A DNA stretch of 34,520 nucleotides from Ignavibacteria bacterium. Lineage in GTDB: Bacteria; Bacteroidota; Ignavibacteria; UBA10030. The stretch is taken from the NCBI GenBank assembly GCA_016873805.1, contig VGVZ01000031.1, positions 1 to 34,520 of the forward strand. The letters are read 5' to 3'. Of the stretch, positions 24,143 to 32,745 are shown in pieces. How positions within the stretch are numbered: the stretch's first letter is position 1; every line of letters starts with the position of its first letter. The position numbers and the translations under genes were made by a program. The notes beneath the pieces are model-generated. The model was not told where the DNA came from, did no database searches, and was given only the letters and a program-made list of their open reading frames with translations.

Positions 24143-25542
24143 CGACACCGAAAAAGATCATCATAGCGGACGACGAAGCGTCGATGCGGAAGAATATCCG
24201 CGAGCTCCTCTCTGATGAAGGCTTCGGAATCCTCGAAGCGGAAGATGGAGAATCGGCCATCGAACTTGCCCGCGTCTCGTCTCCGGACGTCGTCTTACTC
24301 GACATCAATCTCCCCCGCGTGGATGGCTTGAGCGTTCTTCAGGTGATCAAGAAACTGTCACCCGACTCTCCGATCGTTGTCTTCACAGCATACGGGACGA
24401 GTGAGCGCGCCATCGAAGCAATGAAGCTCGGCGCCTTCGACTATCTCGAAAAACCATTCGAGCTTGACGAGTTCCTTCTCATCATTCGACGCGCGATCAG
24501 TTATGCCGATGCGATGAAGGAACTGCGAGACCTTCGCGGTCGGATAGACCCGAGGGGGGTACAATGGGACGGCAAACAAATGGTTGGAACAAGCGGCCGG
24601 ATGCAGGAGATCTTCAAGGTGATCGGAAAGGTCGCACCCGCCGATGCCACCGTGCTCATTCAGGGAGAAAGCGGAACCGGCAAGGAGCTCATCGCAGATG
24701 CCATTCAACGACACTCCACGCGTCGCGAAAAGCCCTTCATCAAAGTCAATTGCGGCGCCCTTCCGGAGACTCTCCTTGAAAGCGAAATGTTCGGACACGA
24801 AAAGGGGGCCTTCACCGGCGCGATCGCCCGGCGGGAGGGGCGGTTCGAACTCGCCAACGGAGGAACAATCTTCCTCGATGAGATCAACAACATGCCGGCG
24901 GCACTTCAGATGAAGCTCCTGCGCGTCCTCCAGCAGAAAACCTTCGAGCGCGTCGGAGGTCGGGAAACACTGACCGTCGACATCCGAATTATCGCCGCGA
25001 CAAACAAGGACATCGAACGAGAGATGAAAGATGGCCGCTTCCGCGAAGATCTCTTCTACCGTCTGAACGTCATCCACGTCAAAGTCCCGCCGCTGCGCGA
25101 ACACGCGGAGGATATTCCCTTTCTCGTGGAACACTTCCTCCGGCGATACAGCCCCGCTCGATCTCACATCGTCTCGCCTGATGCGATGCGGAAATTGCAG
25201 GCCTATTCATGGATGGGAAACGTAAGAGAGCTCGAAAACGTCATTCAACGCGCGTGCGTCATTGCCCAGGGGGAGGTCATCACCGTCGATCATCTTCCTC
25301 TGACGTTGAGAGCCGAGGGGGATCTCGTGCCGAAAGAAATGCTCTGGCAGGAGGGAGTCCCACTGAAGAAGATCATCGCCGACGTCGAGAAACATCTGAT
25401 CCTCAAAGCATTGCAGGAAACGAACTGGAATCGCTCAAGAGCCGCCGAGGTTCTTCACATCCATCGTCGCCAGCTTTTTTCCAAGATCAAACAGTACCGC
25501 ATCGACGCCCTCGAACCGGGCAAATCCCCAAAGCAGAAATAG
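24139..25542 (+). CDS. Sigma-54-dependent response regulator (NtrC/AtoC type)
   Basis: A 467-residue activator with three domains. The receiver domain (about 5-120) has acidic pair D11/D12, phospho-acceptor D55 in VVLLDINLP, and K105 in EKPF. The AAA+ sigma-54 interaction domain has Walker A GESGTGKE at 177-184, the diagnostic GAFTGA loop at 223-228 and Walker B TIFLDE at 243-248. The C-terminal Fis-type helix-turn-helix includes [19 protein letters not shown]. All residues needed for ATPase and sigma-54 contact are present. It is coupled to the kinase by a 4-base overlap. Targets are not known. The divergent T9SS/PGA run, with a weak -24/-12-like element, is the nearest candidate. Confidence 0.95.
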   Translation: MTTPKKIIIADDEASMRKNIRELLSDEGFGILEAEDGESAIELARVSSPDVVLLDINLPRVDGLSVLQVIKKLSPDSPIVVFTAYGTSERAIEAMKLGAFDYLEKPFELDEFLLIIRRAISYADAMKELRDLRGRIDPRGVQWDGKQMVGTSGRMQEIFKVIGKVAPADATVLIQGESGTGKELIADAIQRHSTRREKPFIKVNCGALPETLLESEMFGHEKGAFTGAIARREGRFELANGGTIFLDEINNMPAALQMKLLRVLQQKTFERVGGRETLTVDIRIIAATNKDIEREMKDGRFREDLFYRLNVIHVKVPPLREHAEDIPFLVEHFLRRYSPARSHIVSPDAMRKLQAYSWMGNVRELENVIQRACVIAQGEVITVDHLPLTLRAEGDLVPKEMLWQEGVPLKKIIADVEKHLILKALQETNWNRSRAAEVLHIHRRQLFSKIKQYRIDALEPGKSPKQK

Positions 25543-25668
25543 CCCTTGTTCCATTTTTTCCTTTTTCATTTTGAATTTTTCTTTCCCACCCCCCCCGGAA
25601 CCCTTCCTCCTTGCCTCTCGTTTTCAGTGAAGACACAACTCACTCATCTCCCCAAGAACATCCACGGC

Positions 25669-27791
25669 ATGCCAAACCGTCTCATCTCGGAAAAAAGCCC
25701 TTATCTCCTGCAACACGCCCATAATCCGGTCGACTGGTATCCGTGGGGGGACGAGGCGTTCCAGAAAGCACAAGCAGATAACAAACCGATTTTCCTTTCG
25801 ATCGGATACTCCACCTGCCATTGGTGTCATATCATGGAGAGGGAATCGTTTGAGGACCAGGCAACGGCCGAAATTCTGAACGTGCATTTCGTTGCGATCA
25901 AAGTCGACCGGGAGGAGCGCCCGGATGTCGATAGGATCTACATGAACGCGCTGCATGCGACAGGTCAGCATGGCGGTTGGCCCCTCTCGATGTTCTTGAC
26001 TCCCGACCTTAAGCCATTCTACGGCGGAACGTATTTCCCGCCTGCGGACGGATACGGACGCATCGCATTCCCCGCGTTGCTGAAGCGGATCATCGAGCTT
26101 TGGACGAGCGAACGCAGTAGGGTGCTCGAATCGGCCGAGGGGCTTACGATGTTCCTAGAGGACATTGCCGCCCGCGGATATCATAGCTCTGAGATCAAAA
26201 CAGATGTCATCAGCCGTTGTTTTGAGCAGATAAGATCATCATACGATTCGACATACGGCGGTTTCGGGTCAGCGCCGAAATTCCCGCGCCCCGTCGTGCT
26301 CGATTTCCTGTTGCGTCATTATTATGTGACCGGAGATGCAACTTCACTCGAGATGGCGCTTCACACAATGTGCGCGATGGCCAGAGGTGGTATGTATGAT
26401 CAACTCGGCGGCGGCTTTCATCGTTACTCGGTCGATCGCCGATGGTTCGTTCCACACTTCGAAAAGATGCTCTGCGATCAGGCCCAGCTTGTGAACGTGT
26501 ATCTCGATGCCTATGTGATCACGAGGGATGATTTTTTTCAGAGAACGCGCGTGAAACACTCGACTATGTTGTTCGCGACATGACTGCTCCGAAGGGAGGA
26601 TTCTATTCGGCAGAAGACGCGGACAGTCGCGACCCGGATCATTCAGAACATGTTTCAGAGGGCGCGTACTACACATGGAGAGCACGCGAGATATCCGCCC
26701 TGCTCGGGGAGGAGATGGCGACGCTTGTGCTCAAGCGGTTCGGCATTCGCGATGGAGGCAATGTTGATGCTGATCCTCATGGGGAATTCCATGGTAGGAA
26801 TATTCTGTTCGTTGAGAAGTCATTTGCGGATTTGACTGACGGATCAGATCGCGGTGCGGCCGACGTCCGAGCCATTGTTGCGAGTGCGCGAAAGAGACTT
26901 TTCGATCATCGCACCTCCCGACCGAGACCACATCTCGATGACAAGATCATCACATCGTGGAACGGTTTGATGATCGGCGCATGTGCTCGGGGATACCAGA
27001 TCATTGGTGATGCGCGCTATTTGAACGCTGCAACCCGATCGGCAGAGTTCGTGCTGACCCGTCTGTACGATGAAAAACAGGGCCGACTGAAACGGAGATA
27101 CCGTGACGAGGACGCGAAGGTTGATGCCTACCTCGACGACTACATGTTCTTCATTCATGGCCTCCTCGATCTTTATGAGGCGTCGTTCGAGGTCCACTGG
27201 CTCAAGCGGGCTATGACGTTGATGGAAACTGCCATCCGGCTCTTCTGGGACGAACCGAAGGGCGGATTTTTTGACACATCCGGCGAGGATCCCTCGATTC
27301 TTGTGCGACTCAAGGAACAGTACGACGGAGCCGAGCCCTCGGGAAACTCGGCGGCAGTCCAGAATCTGCTTCGCTTGTCGTCAATGACCTCTCGGCGTGA
27401 GTGGAGAGAGTATGGGGAGAAGACGATACGGTCCCTGGCTGCACTTCTCGACCAGGCACCGACATCGATGCCCCTTTTGCTCTCATGTATTCGGATGTTG
27501 TCAGGGGAGACGAAACAGATTCTCATCGCAGGAGAAAAAGGGGACAAACGGGTGGATCAGTTCCTGAGACACGTCCGGAATAGCTATTTCCCTCATCGGA
27601 TTGTGATGCTCGTCAGCAAGACGTCGCGTCCTGATCTTTCGTCGATACATCCATTCCTCGGAACTCTATCGACGACCGACGGTAATGCCACGGCCTATGT
27701 CTGTACGAACAACGTCTGCCAGCTCCCCACGACCGATCCGGACGTGTTCGCCCAACAACTCACTGGATCGTCAGGTCCTTCGGCTGAGTGA
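25669..27791 (+). CDS. Thioredoxin-fold DUF255 (YyaL/spermatogenesis-associated-20-like) protein, interrupted by a frameshift
   Basis: The N-terminal part has the family start [20 protein letters not shown], the C50-HW-C53 motif of the thioredoxin-like domain, and [12 protein letters not shown]. The second part continues with [11 protein letters not shown] and an alpha/alpha-barrel (AGE-like) region. The first frame stops at 26581-26583, and the downstream frame is open through 26538 to TGA 27789-27791. Adding one T to the T7 run at 26532-26538, or slipping back one base on it, joins DDFF to [15 protein letters not shown] and restores a protein of about 707 residues, normal for the family. 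The cause may be sequencing error, true mutation or programmed slippage. The start at 25669 is preferred on family grounds, as no clear Shine-Dalgarno sequence is present. The molecular function of the family is poorly known. Confidence 0.85.
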
Positions 27792-27805
27792 TCTTCTCCC
27801 AATAA

Positions 27806-27838
27806 GAAAACCCCGGCCAGCACATCACCAGGGTTCTC
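27806..27838. terminator. Imperfect hairpin between convergent genes
   Basis: GAAAACCCCGG and CCAGGGTTCTC form an 11-bp stem with two mismatches around an 11-base loop, 14 bases after the DUF255 stop. It lies between convergent genes, so it may serve either strand. There is no strong U-run. Confidence 0.35.
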
Positions 27839-27948
27839 TCAGAAATACTATCTACTATCTGCTTTCCATTTACTGTTCACAATTCGTTCTCCCGCCTGCG
27901 TGCCAACAAAGAGTGTCAGGACTTCGGCGGGCAAGCACTACATACTTC

Positions 27949-29031
27949 CTACTTCTCACTTCTCACTTCTTCTTTCTTCTTCTTGCCTGAATACCACTCA
28001 CACGTCATCTCAACCCCTTTGCGCAGCGAGGTCTTCGGTGACCAGCCAAGTTGCTTCAGCCGTGAGACGTCCATGAGTTTCCTCGGTGTCCCATCCGGCT
28101 TCGACGAATCAAAGCTGATCTCTCCTTCAAAACCGACCACCGATCGGATCAGCTCGGCGAGGTCTTTGATGCTGATATCTTCCCCCCAGCCGATGTTGAT
28201 TAATTCGCCGATTGCCTCGTAGTCCAACCGCTGCATCAGGAAGACGAGCGCGTCAGCGAGGTCGTCGACATAGAGGAATTCCCGCATCGGCTTGCCGGTG
28301 CCCCAGAGGACGACCCTCTTCTCTGTAATTCCAACCCGCTCCAGGACTGTGCGAATTTCGCGATCGTCGTATTGCCGAATTGCGGTTTCCTGTCCCATCG
28401 GACGGGCCGCAAGGTCGTTCCTCACGGAATCTATGTCTCCCGCGCCCAGCAGTCGGGCGAGATGAAATTTCCGGACCAGAGCCGGAAGTACGTGCGACGT
28501 TTCAAAGTTGAAATTGTCTCCGGGACCATAGAGATTCGTCGGCATGACGGAGATGAAGTTCGTCCCGTACTGCTCATTGTAGTACCGGCACAGTTTGATT
28601 GCGGCAATCTTGGCGATTGCGTACGGCTCATTTGTCGATTCGAGCGGACCGGTGAGGAGATAATCTTCCTTGAGAGGTTGCGCAGCAAGCTTTGGATAGA
28701 TGCAGGAAGATCCCAGATTGAGAAGCTTCTTCACGCCGTTGGTGTAACTGGCATGAATGACATTCGAGGCAATCGCGATATTGTCGTAGATGAACTCTGC
28801 TTTGTAGGTGTTGTTTGCGAGAATTCCTCCGACTTTCGCCGCGGCAAGGAAGACATATTCCGGTTTCTCCTTCGCGAAGAACTCGAAGGTCTGCTTCTGA
28901 TCGCGCAGATCCACCTCGAGGTTGGTTCTCAGAAGAAGGTCTTCATATCCCTCCCTCTTCAGCTTGCGGACGATTGCGGAACCCACAAGACCGGTATGGC
29001 CAGCGACGTAGATTTTGGAAGAGGTGTTCAA
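27949..29031 (-). CDS. fcl: GDP-L-fucose synthase (GDP-4-keto-6-deoxymannose epimerase/reductase)
   Basis: This enzyme makes GDP-L-fucose from GDP-4-keto-6-deoxymannose with NADPH, supplying fucose for surface polysaccharide. It is an extended short-chain dehydrogenase. The nucleotide-binding motif is GHTGLVG at 11-17, the Ser region is LGSSCIYP at 106-113, and the catalytic pair is Y137/K141 in PYAIAK, with [10 protein letters not shown] at 248-257. It has 360 residues, about 40 more than E. coli Fcl. The extra part lies around 195-237 before [13 protein letters not shown]. The start is TTG 29031, matching the family N-terminus, without a visible Shine-Dalgarno sequence. The last residues ([12 protein letters not shown]) are read from an intergenic-style TTCTCAC repeat, so the tail is probably an add-on. 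It is downstream of gmd and one small gene. Confidence 0.94.
   Translation of the reverse strand: MNTSSKIYVAGHTGLVGSAIVRKLKREGYEDLLLRTNLEVDLRDQKQTFEFFAKEKPEYVFLAAAKVGGILANNTYKAEFIYDNIAIASNVIHASYTNGVKKLLNLGSSCIYPKLAAQPLKEDYLLTGPLESTNEPYAIAKIAAIKLCRYYNEQYGTNFISVMPTNLYGPGDNFNFETSHVLPALVRKFHLARLLGAGDIDSVRNDLAARPMGQETAIRQYDDREIRTVLERVGITEKRVVLWGTGKPMREFLYVDDLADALVFLMQRLDYEAIGELINIGWGEDISIKDLAELIRSVVGFEGEISFDSSKPDGTPRKLMDVSRLKQLGWSPKTSLRKGVEMTCEWYSGKKKKEEVRSEK
27951..27983. repeat. Period-7 ACTTCTC repeat overlapping the fcl 3' end
   Basis: ACTTCTC is repeated in tandem here and degrades into TTCTTCTTT. A related block is at 29491-29516, so the two flank the segment that carries fcl and the four-helix-bundle gene. 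It encodes the lysine/glutamate tail of fcl. Confidence 0.6.
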
Positions 29032-29095
29032 TAGACTGATCTATTGTGAAAAGTTAAGAGTGAGAAGCAAGATGTGCATGGCAAGACGATTGTGA

Positions 29096-29458
29096 TCAAG
29101 AACGGATACTTCTGATCAGACCGCTTAGCAGCCTCTCCACGAGAGTCATCTGCCTATCAAGAATATCAGAATCCTCTCTTGAAACAAGCTCAAGCCGGTC
29201 CGCAATTTCGATCTGAGCATCAATTTCGCTTAGCGATGACCGTGCATAGCTGAGGAAGCGCAGCTTTTCTTTCTTGGTGGTCCTCGCGAGCCCCTCAGCA
29301 ATGTTCGACGGAACCGAGACTGCGGCTCGTCGCAACTGAGATTTGAGCCCGAATTCCTCTTCTCTTGGAAAGTCCTTTGTGATACGATAAAGTTGCGTCA
29401 CGAGATCCATCGATTCCTTCCAGAGCTGTAACTTCTTGTGCTGCTTTTCCCTTCCCAT
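29096..29458 (-). CDS. Four-helix-bundle protein (S23/23S rRNA intervening-sequence type)
   Basis: A 120-residue protein with the family signature LQLWKESMDLVTQLY at about 11-25, FGLKSQLRRAAVSVPSNIAEG at about 36-56, and EKLRFLSYARSSLSEID. Members form small homomeric bundles. They occur inside 23S rRNA intervening sequences, as free-standing genes, and as relatives of the Avd protein of diversity-generating retroelements. No reverse transcriptase or rRNA is nearby, so this is the free-standing form. The start is ATG 29456-29458, with AGGGGGG upstream. It sits between gmd and fcl, where an unrelated insertion is the simplest explanation. Function is unknown. Confidence 0.9.
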   Translation of the reverse strand: MGREKQHKKLQLWKESMDLVTQLYRITKDFPREEEFGLKSQLRRAAVSVPSNIAEGLARTTKKEKLRFLSYARSSLSEIDAQIEIADRLELVSREDSDILDRQMTLVERLLSGLIRSIRS

Positions 29459-29490
29459 TTCGCCCCCCTGTTATCGAATTGATCTTCCCC

Positions 29491-29516
29491 CACTTCTCAC
29501 TTCTCACATCTCACTT
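29491..29516. repeat. Period-7 CACTTCT repeat between gmd and the four-helix-bundle gene
   Basis: CACTTCT units occur twice in tandem, then CACATCT, then CACTTCT again, ending just before the gmd stop codon. It matches the block at 27951. Such short tandem blocks beside a mobile-looking small gene suggest insertion or recombination points. Confidence 0.6.
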
Positions 29517-29517
29517 C

Positions 29518-30666
29518 TCACTCCTTAATATCCAAATGAAACGAAAACCTATGACTCGTCCAGTCAAGGTTCTTCTTCTTCAGAACCGACATCCCTCCAC
29601 CGGGCGGAGTGAGTCCGACCCCCTGCAAATCATAATCCACCATAATCTTCACCAATTCCTCGAAGGAAACCGTCGGGCTCCAACCGAGCTTCTTCTTCGC
29701 TTTCGAGATGTCCGCCTGTAGAAAATCAACCTCTGTCGGACGGTAGTATTTCGGATCGATTGCGACGACGGTTGATCCGATAAGATTGCTCTTACCCCAT
29801 CGCGAGTCGATGCTCTTCACCGCTGCCACCGACTGCTCTTTTTGACCTTTCCACTCGAGCTCGACACCGGCATATGTGCTCGCAATATCCAGGAATTCCC
29901 TCACCGTGTGCGATTCCCCTGTCCCAACAACATAGTCATCCGGCTGATCCTGCTGAAGCATCATCCACATCGCCTCGACATATTCCGGAGCAAAACCCCA
30001 GTCGCGCTTGGCATCGAGGTTTCCGAGGTAAAACTTCGACTGCTTGCCGGCCAGGATATTAGCGATCGCTCGTGTGATCTTCCGCGTCACAAAAGTCTCG
30101 CCCCGTCGTGGACTCTCGTGATTGAACAGGATTCCGTTGCAGGCGTAGAGGCCGTATGCCTCCCGATAGTTCACCGCCATCCAGTACGAATAGACCTTTG
30201 CGATGGCGTAAGGACTCTGGGGGATGAACTGGGTCTGCTCGCTCTGAGGCGGCTTCGCCGCCCCAAACATCTCGGAAGAGGATGCTTGGTAGAACTTTGT
30301 CTTAATACCACTTCGTCTGATTGCTTCGAGGATTCTGGTCGTCCCGATTCCCGTCACGTTTCCCGTGTACTCGGGGAGATCGAACGAAACTTTCACGTGG
30401 CTCTGGGCGCCAAGGTGGTACACCGCATCCGGCTTCAGACTGAACATGATTTCTGCAAGAAGCCCCGGATCGGCAAGATCCCCATAGTGGAGGAAGAGCT
30501 TGGCCGACGGATAGTGTGGATCGACATAGATATGGTCTATCCTATGGGTATTGAATGTGCTGGCACGACGGATGATGCCGTGCACCTCATATCCCTTGTG
30601 AAGGAGCAACTCAGCCAGATAGGAGCCATCCTGACCGGTAATTCCCGTGATAAGCGCTTTCGGCAT
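29518..30666 (-). CDS. gmd: GDP-mannose 4,6-dehydratase
   Basis: This enzyme converts GDP-mannose to GDP-4-keto-6-deoxymannose with bound NADP, the first step to GDP-fucose or GDP-rhamnose. The 382-residue protein has TGITGQDG at 7-14, [11 protein letters not shown] at 125-135 with catalytic Ser/Glu, Y153/K157 in SPYAIAK, and [16 protein letters not shown], the usual Arg/tetramer contact region. The start is ATG 30664-30666, because [14 protein letters not shown] is the normal beginning. The frame upstream of it (to 30732) overlaps promoter-like sequence. It is transcribed before the four-helix-bundle gene and fcl, and with fcl it forms a complete GDP-fucose module. The last residues run directly up to the CACTTCT repeat. 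Confidence 0.95.
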   Translation of the reverse strand: MPKALITGITGQDGSYLAELLLHKGYEVHGIIRRASTFNTHRIDHIYVDPHYPSAKLFLHYGDLADPGLLAEIMFSLKPDAVYHLGAQSHVKVSFDLPEYTGNVTGIGTTRILEAIRRSGIKTKFYQASSSEMFGAAKPPQSEQTQFIPQSPYAIAKVYSYWMAVNYREAYGLYACNGILFNHESPRRGETFVTRKITRAIANILAGKQSKFYLGNLDAKRDWGFAPEYVEAMWMMLQQDQPDDYVVGTGESHTVREFLDIASTYAGVELEWKGQKEQSVAAVKSIDSRWGKSNLIGSTVVAIDPKYYRPTEVDFLQADISKAKKKLGWSPTVSFEELVKIMVDYDLQGVGLTPPGGGMSVLKKKNLDWTSHRFSFHLDIKE

Positions 30667-30703
30667 GCAAAATTCCGATGAAAGTTGATTGGGTTGACAA
30701 CGC

Positions 30704-30734
30704 TGAATGTAAGGAAAAAATCTGACTCTCAAAA
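30704..30734 (-). promoter_or_regulatory. gmd: Candidate gmd promoter (-33 TTTG / -7 TACATTCA)
   Basis: On the minus strand a TTTTG (30734-30730) is followed after 18 bases by TACATTCA (30711-30704), close to the Bacteroidota TTTG...TAnnTTTG promoter. Transcription would begin around 30697, about 30 bases before the gmd ATG. Confidence 0.4.
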
Positions 30735-30746
30735 CTTCTGCTCAAA

Positions 30747-31640
30747 TGTCATCGCGAATCCCGACGTCCCGACCATGCCGGGATCGGGAGAAGTTCCGCT
30801 TTCCCGAATCCCGCGTATCGAGCGGAATTTCCGACAGCGGGACAATCCGCATAACTTGCTTCCTGATTGGACCTATGTGGAGCAGATTACTTCGTTCCGC
30901 TTGAAATGCAGCGGAACTCGTAATGACATTTCCTTTCCATTGTCATCGCGAGTCCCGACGTGACCCTGAGCGAAGTCGAAGGGTAAGTCGGGCGACGCGA
31001 TCTGCAAATCAGGTCCATCCTGTGTCCTCAATCGAGCAGATTCTTCATGCCGACTCACATCGTCGGCATTCAGAATGACATGTCCTTTCTTGAAGCGCGT
31101 CCCCAGCCCCTTGTCATTCTGATCCCGCCGTTTTCGGGACGGGAGAAGAATCCGATCCGTGTAGGAAAACACAGCTCCCAGTACCGCACCCACGCGTCAT
31201 GCCGGACGCGCTTGCCCCGTGACGCTTTCACACGGGGATCCGGCATCTGATTCTCAACGGGGCAGATTCCCTGCCTGCCATGCCTGCAGCAAGCGGGCGG
31301 CAGGCAGGCGGGGCAAGCCCGGAATGACGTTGTGGCCGAGCAGATTCCCCCGCCGGGCACGTAGCTTCACATCGGCGGGCAGGTTCGCCTGACAAACAAC
31401 GTCAGCGCTCATCGCAAAGCGATCCCTCCTGGAGAATGACTTTTCTTTTGTTAGGAGGTCTCCGTAGGCCAGTGTCATTCTGATCCCGTCCCGAACGCGT
31501 TCGGGACGGGCGAAGAATCCGATTAACCGAGGGAAACAGATCATAGGAGCTGTGCATTCCCCCGCCTGTATAGGGTACATGTCATCGCGAGCGCTTTCTG
31601 CGACGCGATCTGCATAATTTCGCTCCCCAGTGTACTTCGT
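30747..31640. repeat. Cluster of palindromic interspersed repeats
   Basis: This stretch of nearly 900 bases has no gene. It holds at least five related units that begin TGTCATTCTGA or TGTCATCGCGA and, where complete, end with the inverse (AATGACA): about 30747-30928, 30941-31080, 31112-31329, one starting 31473 and one starting 31580. A short fragment near 31411-31440 may be another. Inside the units are stems such as TCCCGACG...AAGTCGGG, and CCCGTCCCGAACG followed at once by its own inverse (31485-31510). A further copy is at 33835-33964. These are non-coding repeats, and the open frames across them are chance. Confidence 0.85.
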
Positions 31641-31696
31641 CGAGCAGGCCACATCACCGAGTCACAATCCCGCTTCACTATTGCCCCTTTTTTCTC

Positions 31697-31704
31697 TATC
31701 TTTG
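31697..31704 (+). promoter_or_regulatory. -7 box TATCTTTG directly before the mntA-type gene
   Basis: A perfect match to TAnnTTTG ends 11 bases before ATG 31716. If used, transcription would begin around 31711 and the message would be nearly leaderless. It is the best match of this class that I found in the window. Confidence 0.5.
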
Positions 31705-31715
31705 TTTTGACGATT

Positions 31716-32114
31716 ATGAACACTCAGACACAAAACCAAATCAACCAGCTCCTTGCGCACGTGAAATCGGACGGAGAGATTTTGGCAGCGATTCTCTTCG
31801 GGAGTCAGGTGGCTGATTCGCAGGAGAACCCCAATGACGTCGATATATGTCTCGTCGTTTCGGGTGATGGGAGAAACAGCGTCCGATTGTCAGAGAAGAG
31901 ACTCGAGTACTTGAAAGTATTTGGCCTCGACATACATATCTACCAACAACTTCCACTGTACATACGGCAACGCGTGCTTCGCGAAGGCCGCGTTCTGTAC
32001 TGTCAGGACGAAGACCAGCTCTACGAAATCGCATTCATGACAATTCGTGAGCTTGCCAGCTTCGAACATGTCTACCGCTATTACCTTGAAGAGGTTGCCG
32101 ATGCTCGACCGTGA
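31716..32114 (+). CDS. mntA: MNT-type nucleotidyltransferase antitoxin
   Basis: A 132-residue minimal nucleotidyltransferase. The catalytic pattern is FGS at 28-30 followed by DVD at 41-43, the GSx(n)DxD metal and nucleotide site. In MNT/HepT systems this protein neutralises the HepT toxin by adding AMP groups to it. The start is ATG 31716, since the TTG at 31707 has no ribosome binding site and lies on the promoter. The usual GSRARG sequence is replaced by GSQVADSQ, which may mark a divergent subgroup. The 3' end overlaps the hepT-type gene by 14 bases, the usual coupled order. It sits in repeat-rich DNA, consistent with a mobile module. Confidence 0.82.
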   Translation: MNTQTQNQINQLLAHVKSDGEILAAILFGSQVADSQENPNDVDICLVVSGDGRNSVRLSEKRLEYLKVFGLDIHIYQQLPLYIRQRVLREGRVLYCQDEDQLYEIAFMTIRELASFEHVYRYYLEEVADARP

Positions 32115-32544
32115 TCGGATACTCGGTAAGCTGGCGGAATTGGATTCGTACCTGCGCGAGATCGCTGAAATCAAGCCATCCACGCTGACGGAGTATCAGA
32201 CAATTGAGAAGAAGCGAAGTTGCGAACGCCTTCTACAACTCTCAATCGAATGTACTATCGACGTCTGCAAGCTTTTCGTAGTTGGACATCGCCTGGGTCT
32301 TCCCTCCGATGAAACCGATCTCTTTTCCAAGATTCACCGAAAGGGAATTATCACAGCAGAGCTTGAGGAAAAGCTCCGTGAGATGAGGGGTCTCCGAAAC
32401 ATTCTCGTTCACGAGTACGGAGCAATTGACGATAATATCGTCTTCCGAGCATTGATTTCCCGGCTGGCCGATTTCGGACTCTTCAAAAAGCAGATGATCC
32501 AGGCACTCCAAGGAGCGATGGAGGCAAGAGGGAGTGGAGAGTAA
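32101..32544 (+). CDS. hepT: HepT-type toxin (HEPN domain, DUF86)
   Basis: A 147-residue helical HEPN protein. The RNase signature Rx4HxY is intact as R99-NILV-H104-E-Y106. Family toxins cleave RNA, and modification of the Tyr by the partner MNT protein blocks them. The start is ATG 32101, inside the end of the mntA-type gene. The longer frame from 32047 would overlap too far. No second copy of either gene is present. Neighbouring repeats and the downstream HTH-ATPase gene suggest an accessory region. Confidence 0.88.
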   Translation: MLDRDRILGKLAELDSYLREIAEIKPSTLTEYQTIEKKRSCERLLQLSIECTIDVCKLFVVGHRLGLPSDETDLFSKIHRKGIITAELEEKLREMRGLRNILVHEYGAIDDNIVFRALISRLADFGLFKKQMIQALQGAMEARGSGE

Positions 32545-32689
32545 GCAGGAGGGATATGCGGGCTCAGTGGCAGAACCGATCTGAGTTCTTGGTCATCGCC
32601 GACTCTGGTGAGGAGCGATGTGCAGGAAGTGAGAAGAAATAAGGAAGAAGCGATAAGTAATAAGTGCGTGTGAGCGACACTACTCCTCC
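32531..32689. repeat. Diverged two-module repeat downstream of hepT
   Basis: Two modules, AGCAGGAGGGA...CTCAGTG.CAGAA.CGA at 32531-32600 and AGTGCGTGTGAGCGACACTA near 32662-32681, recur in the opposite order at 34110-34180 and 34000-34029. Together they bracket the HTH-ATPase gene. No coding frame is convincing here. Confidence 0.55.
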
Positions 32690-32745
32690 CCAATCCTCAA
32701 TCACCGTTCCTTCCAAGATAGACCCCCATCCTTACCAACCTCGAT

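Noticed and set aside
24358-25167. 269-codon minus-strand frame opposite the response regulator
   Set aside because: It overlaps the AAA+ domain with all motifs intact on the plus strand, and no protein family is visible.
26580-27791. Second half of the DUF255 gene as an independent gene starting at 26580
   Set aside because: The frame is open upstream to the T7 run and encodes family-conserved residues before the ATG, so it is the continuation of the first half.
27951-29516. CRISPR-like or diversity-generating retroelement signal from short repeats and an Avd-like four-helix gene
   Set aside because: The repeats are 7-base tandem units without spacers, and no reverse transcriptase, template/variable repeat pair or cas gene is present.
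30873-31652. Several open frames across the repeat cluster
   Set aside because: They translate palindromic repeats, have no ribosome binding sites and change frame from copy to copy.
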